Assembly (NCBI RefSeq): GCF_003086295.3 | Contig: NC_092038.1 | Location: 101,959,837-102,023,836, forward strand | Direction of reading: 5' to 3' | Length of the DNA stretch: 64,000 nucleotides | Origin: Arachis hypogaea | Taxonomy: Eukaryota > Streptophyta > Magnoliopsida > Fabales > Fabaceae | Shown here: positions 49,559-62,015 of the stretch, one piece after another | Numbering within the stretch: position 1 is the first letter of the stretch | Layout: every line of letters begins with the position of its first letter | Notes under the pieces: model-generated | Told to the model about the DNA's origin: nothing | Seen by the model: only the letters and a program-made list of their open reading frames with translations | Database searches by the model: none | Translations under genes and position numbers: made by a program

Positions 49559-51082
49559 TGATGAGCGGATATTTTATACGCTTTTTGGGGGTAATTTCAT
49601 GTAGATTTTAGTATGTTTTAACTAGTTTTTAGTAGAATATTATTAGTTTTGAGGAAAAAATCATATTTCTGGACTTTACTATGAGTTTGTGTGTTTTTCT
49701 ATGATTTCAGGTAATTTCTGGCTGAAATTGAGGGAGCTGAGCAAAAATCTGAGTTAGGCTGAAAAAGGACTGCTGATGTTGTTGGATCCTGACCTCCCTG
49801 CACTCGGAATGGATTTTTTGGAGCTACAGGTTTCCAATTGGCGTGCTCTCAATGGAGTTGGAAGGTAGACATCCAGGGCTTTCCAGGAATATATAATAAT
49901 CCATACTTTGCGCGAAGATAGATGACATAAACTGGTGTTCAACGCCAGTATCATGCTGCTGTCTGGCGTCCAGCGCCAAAAACAGGTTACAAGTTGGAGT
50001 TCAACGCCAGAAACAGGTTACAACCTGGCGTTGAACGCCCAAAACAGCCCCAAGCACGTGAAAAGCTTAAGTCTCAGCTCCAGCACACACCAAGTGGGCC
50101 CCAGAAGTGGATTTCTGCATTATCTATCATGGTTTACTCATTTTCTATAAACCTAGGTTATTAGTTTACTATTTAAACAACTTTTAAAGATTTACTTTGG
50201 ACCTGATGACATTTTCAGATCTGAATTTTATACACTTTGACGGCATGAGTCTCTAAACTCCATTGTTGGGGGTGAGGAGCTCTGCAGCGTCTCAATGAAT
50301 TAATGCAATTGTTTCTATTTCATTCAAACATGTGTGTGTTCCTATCTAAGATGTTCATTCGGGCTTAATTGTGAAGGAGGTGATGATCCGTGACACTCAT
50401 CACCTTCCTCAATCCATGAACGTGTGCCTGACAAACACCTCCGTTCTACATCAGATTGAATGAGCATCTCTTAGCTTCCTTAATCAGAATCTTCGTGGTA
50501 TAAGCTAGAACTGATGGCGGCCATTCTTGAGGATCCGGAAAGTCTAAACCTTGTCTGTGGTATTCCGAGTAGGATTCAAGGATTGAATGGCTGTGACGAG
50601 CTTCAAACTCGCGATTGTTGGGCATGATGACAAACGCAAAAGGATCAATGGATCCTATTCCAACATGATCGAGAACCAACAGCTGATTAGCCGTGCTGTG
50701 ACAGAGCATCTGGACCGTTTTCACTGAGAGGATGGGAAGTAGCCACTGACAATGGTGACACCCTACATACAGCTTGCCATGGATGGAACTTTACAAACAA
50801 TTGAGTTGAATATTACATTGTAGAAATTCAGAGGACAAAGCATCTCCAAAGCTCCAACATATTCTTCATTAATAAAGTAACAATTCCTTATTCCAAACAC
50901 TTTTACTTCTTACAATTAAATCCAAATAATCTTATTGGCATCCTGACTAAGATTAATAAAATAAACATAGTTTGCTTCAAACCAATAATCTCCATGGGAT
51001 CGACCCTTACTCACGTAAGGTATTACTTGGACGACCTAGTGCACTTGCTGGTTAGTTGTACGGATTACAAATTCGTGCACCA
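49559..51082 (+). mobile_element. 3' LTR of element 2
   Basis: 1524 bp from TGATGAGCGG to CGTGCACCA, followed by GTCAA. GGCG-type palindromes begin at 49934, 49965, 49996 and 50027, exactly 31 apart. About 47 substitutions from the 5' LTR, mostly transitions. Confidence 0.93.
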
Positions 51083-51475
51083 GTCAACCCCATTAGTCTT
51101 GACAGTGTCACAGATTTGCAAGAATTCAGCTAAAAACTGATGAGGATCTTCCAATGGAAGTCCATGGAACTTGTAATTCTGTTGCATTAGAGAAACTAAT
51201 TGAGGCTTAAGCTCAAAGTTGTTTGCTCCAATGGCAGGGATAGAGATACTTTTCCCATAGAAGTCGGGAGTAGGTGTAGTAAAGTCACCCAGCACCTTCC
51301 TTACATTGTTGGCATTGTTGTTGTTTTCGGCTGCCATGTCTTCTTCTTGTTTGAAGATTTCTGTTAGGTCCTCTACAGAGAATTGTGCTTTAGCTTCTCT
51401 AAGCTTTCGCTTCAAGGTCCTTTCAGGTTCAGGGTCAGCCTCAACAAGAATGCTTTTGTCTTTGCTCCTGCTCAT
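51083..51475 (-). pseudogene. gag: gag N-terminal part of the minus-strand element
   Basis: ATG at 51475 on the minus strand. The protein opens basic and acidic, then shows the same Athila gag pattern as element 2 (segments such as SISIPAIGANNFELKPQLV and FLAEFLQICDTV). It stops where element 2 inserted, at the GTCAA duplication, and continues in frame at 38865-38787. The remaining gag and all of pol are gone. Confidence 0.82.
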
Positions 51476-52997
51476 ATGAAAGAGAAGAAAATAAGAAAAT
51501 ATGGAATCCTCTATGTCACAGTATAGAGATTCCTTGAGGTGTCAGAGGAAAAGAAAAATAGAAGGAGAAGGTAGAAGAATTCGAACTTATCAAGAGGGAT
51601 AGAGTTCGGATTGTGCATGTTAGTCCATAAATAGAAGGACGTGAGAAGAGGGGAAGAAATTTTCGAAAATTAAAGTGAATTAATTAAAAGAAATTTTGAA
51701 AAATGGTAATTGATTTTCGAAAACCAAGAGTGGGAAAGAAATTAAGTAATTTTTGAAAAAGATTTTGAAATTAGAAAGCAAAAAGATATGATTGAAAACT
51801 ATTTTGAAAAAGATGTGATTAAAAAGATATGATTGAAAAGTTATAGTTTTAAAAAGATATGATTGAAAAGATATGACTGAAAAACAATTTAAAAAGATTT
51901 GATTTTTAAAATTAATGACTTGGCTAACAAGAAAAGATATGATTCAAACATTAAACCTTTCTCAACAGAAAAGGCAACATACTTGAAATATTGAATCAAA
52001 TCATTAATTGTTAGCAAGTATTTTTGAAAATGGAAAGAAATTGATTTTGAAAATATATGATTGAAAAGATATGATTTGAAAAAGATTTGATTTTGAAAAA
52101 CTATGAAAACTTGAAAAAAAATTGAATTAAAAACAGAATCTTCCCTCTTGTGCCATCCTGGCGTTAAACGCCCAGAATGGTATCCATTCTGGCGTTTAAC
52201 GCCCAAAATGCTACCCTTTTGGGTGTTAAACGCCCAGCCAGGCACCCTGGCTGGCGTTTAAACACCAGTTTTCCTTTCTTACTGGGCGTTTTGAACGCCC
52301 AGCTTTTTCTGTGTAATTCCTCTGCTGTATGTTCTGAATCTTCAATTCTCTGTATTATTGACTTGAAAAGACACAAATTAAAAAATTTTTTGGATTTTTT
52401 TAATGATCAAAATGCAACTAAAATCAAATAAACAATGCATGCAAGACACCAAACTTAGAAGTTTGTACACTACTGACACTAACAAATTGAGAATGCATAT
52501 GAGAAACAACAAAAAACACAAAACAAGAGAATTTAAAGATCAGAGCAAGTAAATCATCAAGAACAACTTGAAGATCAATGAAGACACATGAATGAATTCG
52601 AAAAATGCAAGATGAACAGAAACATGCAATTGACATCAAACTTAAAATGAGACACTAGACTCAAACAAGAAATATTTTTGGTTTTTTTATGATTTTGTAA
52701 ATTTTTTTGGATTTTTCAAAAATTATATGGAAAAGAAAATAAAGAGATTCAAAATTTTTAATAAGAATTTCAGGAATCATGCAATGTTAGTCTAAAGCTT
52801 TAGTCTAAAGAAATTAGACATGGCTAGCCAAGTTTCAGCAGGACATTACATTCAAGAGCTAAATTGATGAAAATCAATCAGTTTTGGTGATGATAAGAAC
52901 ATCACCTTGAAACTCTAGAATTCATTCTTAAAAATTCTGAAGAAAAATATCTAATCTAAGCAACAAGATGAACCGTCAGTTGTCCAAACTCAAACAA
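51476..52997 (-). other. Leader of the minus-strand element with palindrome array
   Basis: Untranslated, between PBS and gag. A GGCG-type array at 52160, 52191, 52222, 52253 and 52285 has steps of 31, 31, 31 and 32. AAGTTTGGTGTC on the minus strand is at about 52446-52457. AT-rich elsewhere; no gene seen. Confidence 0.75.
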
Positions 52998-53015
52998 TCC
53001 CCGGCAATGGCGCCA
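52998..53015 (-). other. Primer-binding site of the minus-strand element
   Basis: Minus strand TGGCGCCATTGCCGGGGA, the tRNA-Asp site with one mismatch, 6 nt after the LTR end. Confidence 0.85.
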
Positions 53016-53021
53016 AAAACT

Positions 53022-54622
53022 TGGTGCACGAAATTGTGATCATCAATGGCCCCATCAACATGGTACACTCAATTATAATCTCAACTCTTTATCACAACTT
53101 CGCACAACTAACCAGCAAGTGCACTGGGTCGTCCAAGTAATAAACCTTACGCGAGTAAGGGTCGATCCCACGGAGATTGTTGGTATGAAGCAAGCTATGG
53201 TCATCTTGTAAATCTCAGTCAGGCGAACTCAAATGGTTATGGAGGATAACATAAAACATAAAATAAGGATAGAGATACTTATGTAATTCATTGGTGAGAA
53301 TTTCAGATAAGCGTATGGAGATGCTTTGTCCCTTCCGTCTCTCTGCTTTCCTACTGTCTTCATCCAATCCTTCTTACTCCTTTCCATGGCAAGCTGTATG
53401 TTGGGCATCACCGTTGTCAATGGCTACAGTCCCGTCCTCTCAGTGAAAATGTTCAACGCGCTCTATCACAGCACGGCTATTCAGCTGTCGGTTCTCGATC
53501 ATGTCGGAATAGAATCCAGTGATTCTTTTGCGTCTGTCACTAATGCCCCACAATCGCGAGTTTGAAGCTCGTCACGGTCATTCAATTCTCGAATCCTACT
53601 CAGAATACCACAGACAAGGTTTAGACCTTCCGAATTCTCTTGAATGCCGCCATCAATTCTAACTTATACCACGAAGATTCCGGTTAAGAAATCCAAGAGA
53701 TATCCACTCAATCTAAGGTAGAACGGAGGTGGTTGTCAGGCACATGTTCATTGGTGAGAATGATGATGAGTGTCACAGATCATCACATTCATCAAGTTGA
53801 GGAACAAGTGATATCTTAGAACAAGAATAAGCTGAATTGAATAGAAGAACAATAGTAATTGCATTGATACTCGAGGTACAGCAGAGCTCCACACCTTAAT
53901 CTGTGGTGTGTAAAAACTCCACCGTTGAAAATACATAAGTGATAATGGTGATCATTGGCTTCGGCCCCAGAGAGGGAACCAGAAGAACCAAGATGAAAAT
54001 ACAATAGCAAAAGGTCCTATTTATAGAGAACTAGTAGCTTAGGGTTTACAAAAATGAGTAAATGACATAAAAATCCACTTCCGGGCCCTCTTGGTGTGTG
54101 TTTGGGCTGAGCATTGAAGCTTCTATGTGTAGAGACTTTTCTTGGAGTTAAACGCCAGCTTTTGTGCCAGTTTGGGCGTTTAACTCCCATTTTTGTGTCA
54201 GTTCCTGCGTTTAACGCCGGGCAGTCTTGAGCTGAATTGGAATGCCGGTTTGGGCTATCAAATCTCAGGCAAAGTCTAGACTATTGTATATTGCTAGAAA
54301 GCCCAGAATGTCTACTTTCCAACGCAATTAAGAGCGCACCAATTGGGCTTTTGTAGCACCAGAAAATCCACTTCGAGTGCAGGGAGGTCAGAATCCAACA
54401 GCATCTGCAGTCCTTTTCAGCCTCTGAATCAGATTTTTGCTCAGGTCCCTCAATTTCAGCCAGAAAATACCTGAAATCACAGAAAAACACACAAACTCAT
54501 AGTAAAGTCCAGAAAAGTGAATTTTAAATAAAAAATAATAAAAATATAATAAAAACTAACTAAAACATACTAAAAACATACTAAAAACAATGCCAAAAAG
54601 CGTATAAATTATCCGCTCATCA
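53022..54622 (-). mobile_element. 5' LTR of the minus-strand element
   Basis: 1601 bp; on the minus strand it starts TGATGAGCGG at 54622 and ends CGTGCACCA at 53022. TATA box CTATAAATAG at 54026-54017. Palindromes at 54144, 54175 and 54206 (31-nt steps). U5 hairpin at 53145-53160. It lies inside the 3' LTR of element 1; the base after it (54623) resumes that LTR. Confidence 0.87.
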
Positions 54623-55519
54623 TATCTCATGACATTTTTAGATACTCTTTGACGGCATGAGTCTCTAAACTCCATTGTTGGGGGTGAGGAGCTCTGCAGC
54701 ATCTCGATGAATTAATGCAATTGTTTATGTTTTTCCATTCAAACATGCGTGTTCCTATCTAAGATGTTCATTCGCGCTTAATTATGGAGAAGGTGGTGAT
54801 CCGTGACACTCATCACCTTCCTCAATCCATGAACGTGTACTTGACAACTACCTCCGTTCTACATCAGATTGAATGAGTATCTCTTAGATTCCTTAACCAG
54901 AATCTTCGTGGTATAAGCCAGATTGATCATGAGAATCCGGAAAGTCTAAACCTTGTCTGTGGTATTCCGAGTAGGATTCTGGGATTGGATGACTATGGCA
55001 AGCTTCAAACTCGCGAGTGTTGGGCGTGATGACAAACGCAAAAGAATCAATGGATTCTATTCCGACATGATCGATAACCAACAGCTGATTAGCCGTGCTG
55101 TGACAGAGCATTTGGACCATTTTCACTGAGAGGATGGGAAGTAGCCATTGACAACGGCGACACCCTACATAGAGCTTGCCATGGAAGGAACTTTGCATTT
55201 TTCTATTGAGTTGAATATTACATTACAAAAATTCAGAAGACAAGGCATCTCCAAAACTCCAACATATTCTCCATCACTGCACAACAAGTAATTATTTTGC
55301 ACTCTTTTATTTTTCTAATAAGTGAAACTGATAATTATAATTGATATCCTAACTAAGAATAATAAAATAAACATAGCTTGCTTCAAGCCAATAATCTCCG
55401 TGGGATCGACCCTTACTCACGTAAGGTATTACTTGGACGACCCAGTGCACTTGCTGGTTAGTGGTACGAAATCATAAGAAATCTTGATTTTGATATTAGG
55501 ATTAAAATTTCGTGCATCA
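54623..55519 (+). mobile_element. 3' LTR of element 1, downstream part
   Basis: Matches the last ~900 bp of 36256-37811, from TATCTCATGACA to GTGCATCA, apart from substitutions and an 11-bp deletion near 54645. ACTGC follows, matching the 5' flank of element 1, which identifies it as that element's 3' LTR. Confidence 0.85.
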
Positions 55520-56782
55520 ACTGCTAAATGTCTTATTTCAAGGTGACTTGTGTAACAGGTTGTCAATCGATAATCCCAGACCAGTTGGTCTAAGTTACCC
55601 GGTGATGAAGCATCCCTCGAATCTAATCACTTAAGCTGTCCCTTGGATAATAGACACCATAGACACATAATTGGGTCTCAACCATTGATGCTCAGAGCTT
55701 TGCAACTTGATTTTCTTTTGATCTTTTCATAAGCTTTTTCTCTTTTTCTTAGCTTTTTCTTTTCTCTTTTTTTTTCTTTTCTTGCCAATTATTTTGGTTC
55801 AAGGATCAACCTCTTGTTCATTTTTGGAGGTTTCATAAAACTTCTCTAAGTCCTTGTTCCTCAAGAATCAATATTCTTCTTTTTCAAGGTAATTCATACA
55901 TCATTCTCTCTATGCAATCATAATCACAAGTATATATACCACCACATGTAATATGACAAGACAATTATAAAAATTAACTCAACCTCTAATATAATAACAC
56001 CATGTTTCTCTTTATTTTTTTGTTTTTTTTAATACTACTTGAAGACATTACATGAGACATCATTAAAATAAAAACATCAATATAAAAAATAACTAAAAAC
56101 TAATGAAAGATAGAAAAATAGAAATCATGCAAATAAACGGAAATAAATAGGAAACAGAAAACATAATCATAATCATAAAGGAAGAAACGAAAAAGCGAGC
56201 ACGAAAAGAATTCAACCACCTCAATGATCATAATGGTCATCCCTTCGTCATGTTGTGCTTCTTGTGGTCCTCTCAGCCTCCCTACTCTTGTCTCACTCGA
56301 AGAAGCTCAAGGCGTTGATTCTCTTGCTCACCCATAATCTGATTGAGAAGAATGTCGTGACTGTCTTGATTCAGCCTCATTTGCTCAAGGGATGTAGTGA
56401 GTTGTTGCCAATACTCTTAAAGTGGGAAATAGTATTCTTAAGGAATGAGGGGTTTCTCTTGTTGTGGTATAGGATCTTGCGATGCTATTGATGAAAGAAA
56501 AATAAAGAGCTTACTCGACAACACTAAACTTAAAGATTTGCTTGCTCCCAAGCAAAAAGAATAGAAAAAAGGGGAAGAACAGAAAATATAGGGGCCAAGA
56601 GGGGGTTAGGTTGGTTGAGGGTAGGAACACAAATAAAGGAATAATAAAAAGGAGAAGGGTTAGGGAATTGGGAAAAGGAAAAGGAATCAGGAAATTTGAA
56701 TTCAAAATTTGAAACCGAAAAGGGGAGGGGACGTTGCAGTGCACCAGGCACTAATGCTAGCTTAGGTTTTTTTTTTTTTTAC
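55520..56782 (-). mobile_element. Internal remnant of an older minus-strand element
   Basis: No gene. On the minus strand the module TTGCTTG-GGAG-CAAGCAA (56555-56538), six bases, then AAGTTTAGTGTTG is present, the same arrangement as in element 2, so this is the internal part of another gypsy-type element read leftward. The rest is AT- and CT-rich. It is the right-hand flank of element 1 and the left-hand flank of the pol-less element (5-bp flank TTTAC). Confidence 0.5.
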
Positions 56783-58253
56783 TGATAAACCCATATTTTA
56801 TGACATATTTTGTGCTGAATTTAAGTGATTTATTCAATCCTTCATCCACTTATGCATGTGAAATTACATGGTTTTACTTTCCCTTCTTATTATGTGATGT
56901 ATGTGAAAAACATGTTTCCTAGGCTTTAAAAATATTAATTTTAATTACCTTGTATTTCCATTCGATGCCGTGATTTGTGTGTTAAGTATTTTCAGATCTT
57001 CTAAGGCAGGAATGATTTAAAGGATGGAAAGGAGACATACAAAAATGGAAGGAAAGCATAAAATGGAGTTTTTGAAGAAACTGGCAGTGACGCGTCCGCA
57101 TGGACGACGCGGACGCGTGGTTCGCACAAAAAGGGATCGACGCGAGCGCATGGATGAGGCGAATGCGTGACTCGCAAAATACAATTGACGCGGGCGCATG
57201 ACTGACGCAACCGCGTGGAAGGACAACACTCCAGATGACGCGACCGCGTGACCCACGCAGACGCGTGACGTGCGCGATCTGTAGAATTTGCAGAAGTTGT
57301 CCTCAGCGATTTTCAGGCCTTTTTGGCCCAGATCCAAACCCAGAGGACACAGATTGAAGGATTATAAATGGAAGGATCCACCCATTCATGAAGGAGGAGA
57401 AAAATACACAATTTTAGGATTTAAATGTAGTTTTTAGTGAGAGAGGTTCCCTCCTCTCTCTTAGGATTAGGATTAGGATTTTTAGAACTTAGGAATATTT
57501 TTATCTCATCTTTATATCAGGTTCAATATCTTTTTATTTCGACTTCTCTTAATTGTTGATTATTGATGTTGCTTATTTGGCTTATGACTCTTCATATTTG
57601 GATTGATTTTATTTTATTAATGCAATTGAGGTATTTCAGACTTATATGTTATTGATGCTTGGGCTCTATCCAAATTATTTTCATTCAAGTAGATTTTATT
57701 CCCTTTTGGCTTTGGTTGATTAATTGGTAACTCTTGAGTTGTCGAACTCAGCAGTGATTGAAATTGGCAGATTCTAATTGATCTAGTTCGCTCTAAAACT
57801 AGTCTTCCCATAGGGATTGACTAGGACTTGAGGATCAAACTAATTAGTCCACTTGACTTTCCTTTGCTTTAGTAAAGGTTAACTAAGTGGAAGAAAAATC
57901 CAATTCTCATCACAATTGATAAGGACAACTGGATAGGACTTCCAGTTTTCATACATTGCCAAGAGTTTCTATTAGATATTAATTTATTAATTCTTGCAAT
58001 CTATTTCGCTTGCTTAAAACCTTTTTAAAACCCCAAAATATACCTCTGCATAACCAATAATAAGAACACCTCCTTGAAATTCCTTGAGAAGACGACCCGA
58101 GGTTTAAATACTTCGGTTATCAATTTTCTCAGGGTTTTGTTACTTGTGACAACCAAGTGTTTGTACGAAGAGATTTTCTGTTGGTTTAGAATCTATGCTT
58201 ACAACGCTACTATATTTTTATAAAATTCTTTACTAGCAAAAATCCTAACGTCA
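56783..58253 (+). mobile_element. 5' LTR of the pol-less element
   Basis: 1471 bp from TGATAAACCC to TAACGTCA. GACGCG-type palindromes form doublets at 57089/57106, 57187/57204 and 57237/57254, each 17 nt apart; a diverged pair at 57139/57156 keeps nearly the same spacing. The doublet period is 48-50 nt. U5-type hairpin CCGAGGT-TTAAAT-ACTTCGG at 58097-58116. Related to the solo LTR at 1211-2691. Confidence 0.85.
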
Positions 58254-58256
58254 AAA

Positions 58257-58274
58257 TGGCGCCGTTGCTGGGGA
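58257..58274 (+). other. Primer-binding site of the pol-less element
   Basis: TGGCGCCGTTGCTGGGGA, the tRNA-Asp site with one mismatch, 3 nt after the LTR. Confidence 0.85.
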
Positions 58275-58389
58275 ATTACAAACGTGTGCCTTATTTTTAG
58301 TTATTGTAAATATTTTTCAAAAAAAATATATATTTTTCTTTTACTTGTTTATTTGTTTTCTCTCTTCCCTCTTATTTCTGATAGCTATT

Positions 58390-59883
58390 ATGAATTCTCA
58401 CCCCTCTCGCTTTGAGTTTGGTTCTAATTTTGTTGAAAGGAATGGAAGCCATAATAGGACTATGCATCACGGTCTAAGCAATCAAAGATGGATGGAGCCA
58501 AGAGGATCTGATCACCCCTTTAGGCAACAACACCCTCCCAGATATCATGGACAGAGACCATTCTACAATGCATACCAAGCTAATAGATATGGTGGACCGC
58601 CTTGTAGCTACCATCAAGCCCCACCCTATGCTCAAAGACCATCCTTTCAACACAACCTCAACCCACCATACTCACAAGCTTCTTTTCACCATTCGCCACC
58701 ATATGATCCTTATCCTCCCCAACGCCAATCCAATTACTCCCAAAAACCACCACTCTCCTACACACCATGTCTATATCCATCAAGCCAAGAATCACAGGTT
58801 CGCTCTGAAGAATCAGTAAACCAGTTCAATGCAACCCTTCATCAATTGGAGTAAGCGATAAATCAATTATCTTCCAGACGTTCGGACACTCAACAGACTC
58901 CCATGGCTTCATGTGGAGAATCTAATGAAAAATGTATTGTGAAGAAGACATAAGAAGCTCCAGTGGACAGCATTGAGCATAACTTCGTACTGGAACAAGT
59001 AGAGGATGCTGTCATTGTAGAAGAAGAAGAGTTGGTTGAAGATTTAGGAGATGCTGAACCTCCGCAGGAAGCCAGAGTTGTGGAGAATTCCGTCAAGAAC
59101 GTTACAATTAATGCTAAGGAGGATAGTGCACAATCCCCAAGGCAAGTATCTTATGAGGAACTGGGCGGAATGACCCAAGACTCAAGTTTTCTTGATGATG
59201 ATAGTCACCACTCAAGTTCTCCTAGTAATGCTCTTGCATCCACAAGTGAATTCTTTGAGACAGAAGAATCTTCCCCAAGTGAATACGAAGATGATGCAGA
59301 GGCCGACTTCTCTCAACCTCCCAATTATGACTCGAGTGATGAAGAAGATATCGGTGACCTTGATCAAGACATGGTTGAAGTGGAAGAAATTTTCCAAGAA
59401 GTGGAGGAATTCACAGAAGACCATAAGGAAGTAGAGCTTGCAGAACCACCGGAAACACCTATCCCACGGCCATTACCACCCAATACGAACTTTAAGTGGG
59501 TAAAATCCTTAACTTTCATCTTTACTTTTCCACTTGAATATGGTTTACTTGAGATAGATGGCCAGCTTAGAGCTCTTTGCGGCTTTAAAAGCAAACGGGA
59601 AATGACTCACACTCAGAGCTGGTATGTAAGATTCACTAAGGTTTCACACTCCAATTTGAGGTGCAAGAATTGGTGTCAAGCTCAATTGAAAGGATCTTGG
59701 AAGTTGTTTGGTCACTGCAGTAAGAATTCAGACTACTCACCACCTGGCTGGAAAAATGTAGATCAAGGCAAAGACGGGTGTAGAAGAAAAGTTTGGGATC
59801 CTGGAGTCTGTTATGACATTCAACACCCTGGGAGCCTTAAAGCCTGTTGGAACTCACCTAAGGGCTTTGCGTACCTTGTGTAG
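58390..59883 (+). pseudogene. Pro/Tyr-rich plus acidic ORF of the pol-less element, two stops
   Basis: One frame from the ATG at 58390 to the stop at 59881-59883, about 497 codons, interrupted by TAA at 58852-58854 and TAA at 58951-58953. The first part (about 155 residues) is rich in Pro, Tyr, His and Gln. The second is strongly acidic with Asp/Glu and Ser runs, then has a Trp/Cys-rich end. It has neither a gag core nor protease, RT or integrase motifs, yet occupies the gag-pol position between PBS and the post-pol hairpin. I do not recognise the function. A nucleic-acid-binding structural role for a non-autonomous element is a guess. Confidence 0.6.
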
Positions 59884-60004
59884 GACCCCGGAGGATGCTG
59901 GCATTCCAAACACTGGTGGAGATTTCTGGACGAATTTAAGCACAAGCCACCATAGCAGGAAGCTCATCAAATGTCCAACTTAAGGACTTTAACTAAAAGT
60001 GCTA

Positions 60005-60022
60005 GGTGGGAGACAACCCACC
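60005..60022 (+). other. Post-ORF hairpin of the pol-less element
   Basis: GGTGGG-AGACAA-CCCACC, at the same relative place as 46345-46362 in element 2, within similar flanking sequence (GCTAG/GCTTG before it). Confidence 0.7.
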
Positions 60023-60159
60023 ATGGTATGATCGTTCCCCCTCTGTTTTGCTCTGTTTCTGAATTTTGTTTGAACTTGAAGTTTTTGCACGACATTCACT
60101 GTATTTTGCATCCTGCATACTGCATAAAAAAAGAGAGAAAGCACGTGACACGACAGCAT

Positions 60160-60720
60160 CGCTGACGCATCCGCGTCACACGTGCAGTAAAAGAAAAGGA
60201 AAGTGAACAGAGAGTTATGCTGAAGCAGGGCTGGAAGTATGCCTTTGGCTCCAAATTGTTGCACGCGACCACGTGCCCCACGCGATCACGTCATTTGCGG
60301 AAAATACCTCCCACGCGTCCGCGTCACTCACGCGAACGCGTGATCTGGATATCAGCGTAACGCTCCAACGCCCTGAAAGTTGGGCTGGAATCGTGCGGCT
60401 AGTGTGCGTTTAGCACAAAACACCCACGCGTGCGCCTCCCTGACGCGAACGCGTCACTTACACGACACCCATCCCACGCGAAAGCGTGAGCGACGCGATT
60501 GTGTCGCGCGGATATTTTGACCCCCTATATCAAACAGAGAGTTGTGCTAAAACGACGCTGGAATTGTGCGTCTAGCACAAATTCCAGCGACGCGGTCGCG
60601 TGCTTCACGCGTCCACGTCACCTATCTTACACCCAACCCAAGCGATTGCATCACCCATACATCCGCGTCAACCCCATTCCACACCAGCCACGCGACCGCA
60701 TGCCCCACGCGTTCGCGTGG
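60160..60720 (+). repeat. CACGCG/GACGCG palindrome doublets, 17-nt spacing
   Basis: Doublets at 60262/60279, 60312/60329, 60425/60442, 60589/60606 and 60689/60706, each exactly 17 nt apart, plus single degenerate copies. This is the same motif class as in the element's LTR, and CpG-rich in an otherwise AT-rich sequence. Confidence 0.88.
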
Positions 60721-60739
60721 ATTGCAATTTATTAACCTC

Positions 60740-62015
60740 CTGTGACGCGAACCCTACCCATCGCGCGCCCCCAACCCCTTTCTTCTTCCTCTTCCCTGCA
60801 ACCACCCCCTCTCTCTCTGTCCTTCGCTGCCGCACCTCCGACGACCACCCAGATCCCACCACAACGCCCCCTTCTCTCTTTTCCCTCTCTTTCTTCTTCT
60901 CCCCTCCACCACTCTTAACCCCCCTCCGACCACCACGCCCACCGCACCGCCTTAACCACCCCATCAGCCACCACCACCATCCCTCAGCCATCTCTCTACC
61001 CCACTTTCTTTCCCACGCCTACCAGGTTCCACCGAACACCATTCTTCTTTCAATTCCTAGTTAATTGCATATTTTTCTGTTTATGTTCATCATTAGGCTA
61101 GTTAGATATGCATGTTGTAGTGGATTCTAGGTGGTTAGGTAGCTAGGATCTGGATAGTGGATTTAGGCCTGATAATTGCACTGTTCATGTTATCTATTTA
61201 TCTATTCTGCAAATTATTCTGGCTATGATATTAATCCTGTTCATATGTTGCTCTTAACTGTTACTTGCTGCTCTTTCTTATTCTTGCTATTTGTGCAACC
61301 TTATTTCAATTCATATGAACTTATTCTTGCTATTTGTTTTCTGGGAACATCCGATTTTAGCCGGAATGCTGCCCAATTTTCTGCAAACTGTTTCCTTTTT
61401 ACATTCAAGACTTGGTTTTGGCATTTCTCAATTTTTCAATTATTCAACCATACCCATTCTTGGATGCACGGCCAGCATTTTTATCCCTTTTGATTTCCTG
61501 GTTAATAAATCGCATTATTGATGATTAAATTCTGCTTTTTACTCTTTCTATATATATATGAATCATCATCAATAGCCTGTTATCCCTGCTTGAATATAAG
61601 TTAACTGTTGCTTAAATTTGTGAACTTCTTGTTACTTAGGAACCAATCATCATGCCACTTACTCTGACTCCTTTTTTACTAATTCACTGATTTTTGCTTT
61701 CTAACATCTTTTTCAATTTTACCCATTTTTAGCTTTCTAACTTCCCACTTCCCCTTTTCACTACCTCTTTAAATTTATTTCACTCATGGCATGGTAATTA
61801 TTTTTCCTAATTAACAAGCTTTCCACTTCTAATATATTTTGGAATGTGATTTCTCATCTCAGCTTTTCAACTCCAACACAATCCAAAATATACGTTTCCT
61901 TAACTCACCTCATTTTTCTACTGATCCTTTGCCACTTACTCCTTATCTTGTTAATTGCCTACTTGTTTTCCTGCTTTTATTCCTCAATTATATCTTGAAA
62001 ATTCTATTTTTCAGG
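60740..62015 (+). other. Pyrimidine-rich region before the extra ORF (pol-less element)
   Basis: 60770-61020 is C/T-rich like a 5' UTR; 61020-62000 is T-rich without a convincing gene. It ends in CTATTTTTCAG (AG at 62013-62014), a good 3' splice site one base before the ORF's ATG. Confidence 0.6.

Larger units (their letters stand above)
38866..51082 (+). mobile_element. Element 2: complete Athila-like Ty3/gypsy retrotransposon, TSD GTCAA
   Basis: 12.2 kb between GTCAA duplications (38861-38865 and 51083-51087). Order: LTR, tRNA-Asp PBS, leader, gag, protease, RT, RNase H, integrase, extra ORF, LTR. This order, the primer and the extra ORF place it in the Athila clade. The two LTRs are 1524 bp each; hand alignment shows about 47 substitutions and no indel, about 3.1%. 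At a commonly used plant rate of 1.3e-8 per site per year that is roughly one million years (inference). It cannot encode full proteins now. Confidence 0.93.
36256..55519 (+). mobile_element. Element 1: outer nested Athila-like LTR retrotransposon, TSD ACTGC
   Basis: The 5-bp duplication ACTGC flanks the whole block (36251-36255 and 55520-55524). The 5' LTR is 36256-37811, then PBS and leader. The element's own gag and pol are missing. Its 3' LTR survives as the downstream part, 54623-55519, because a minus-strand element inserted in that LTR and a later deletion removed what lay between. It now contains the minus-strand element remnant and element 2, and is the oldest of the three layers. 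Confidence 0.82.

Noticed and set aside
60600..61064. 154-codon Pro/Ser-rich frame and its antisense Gly/Arg-rich frame
   Set aside because: Composition follows the C/T-rich tract before the extra ORF; no start context or family resemblance.
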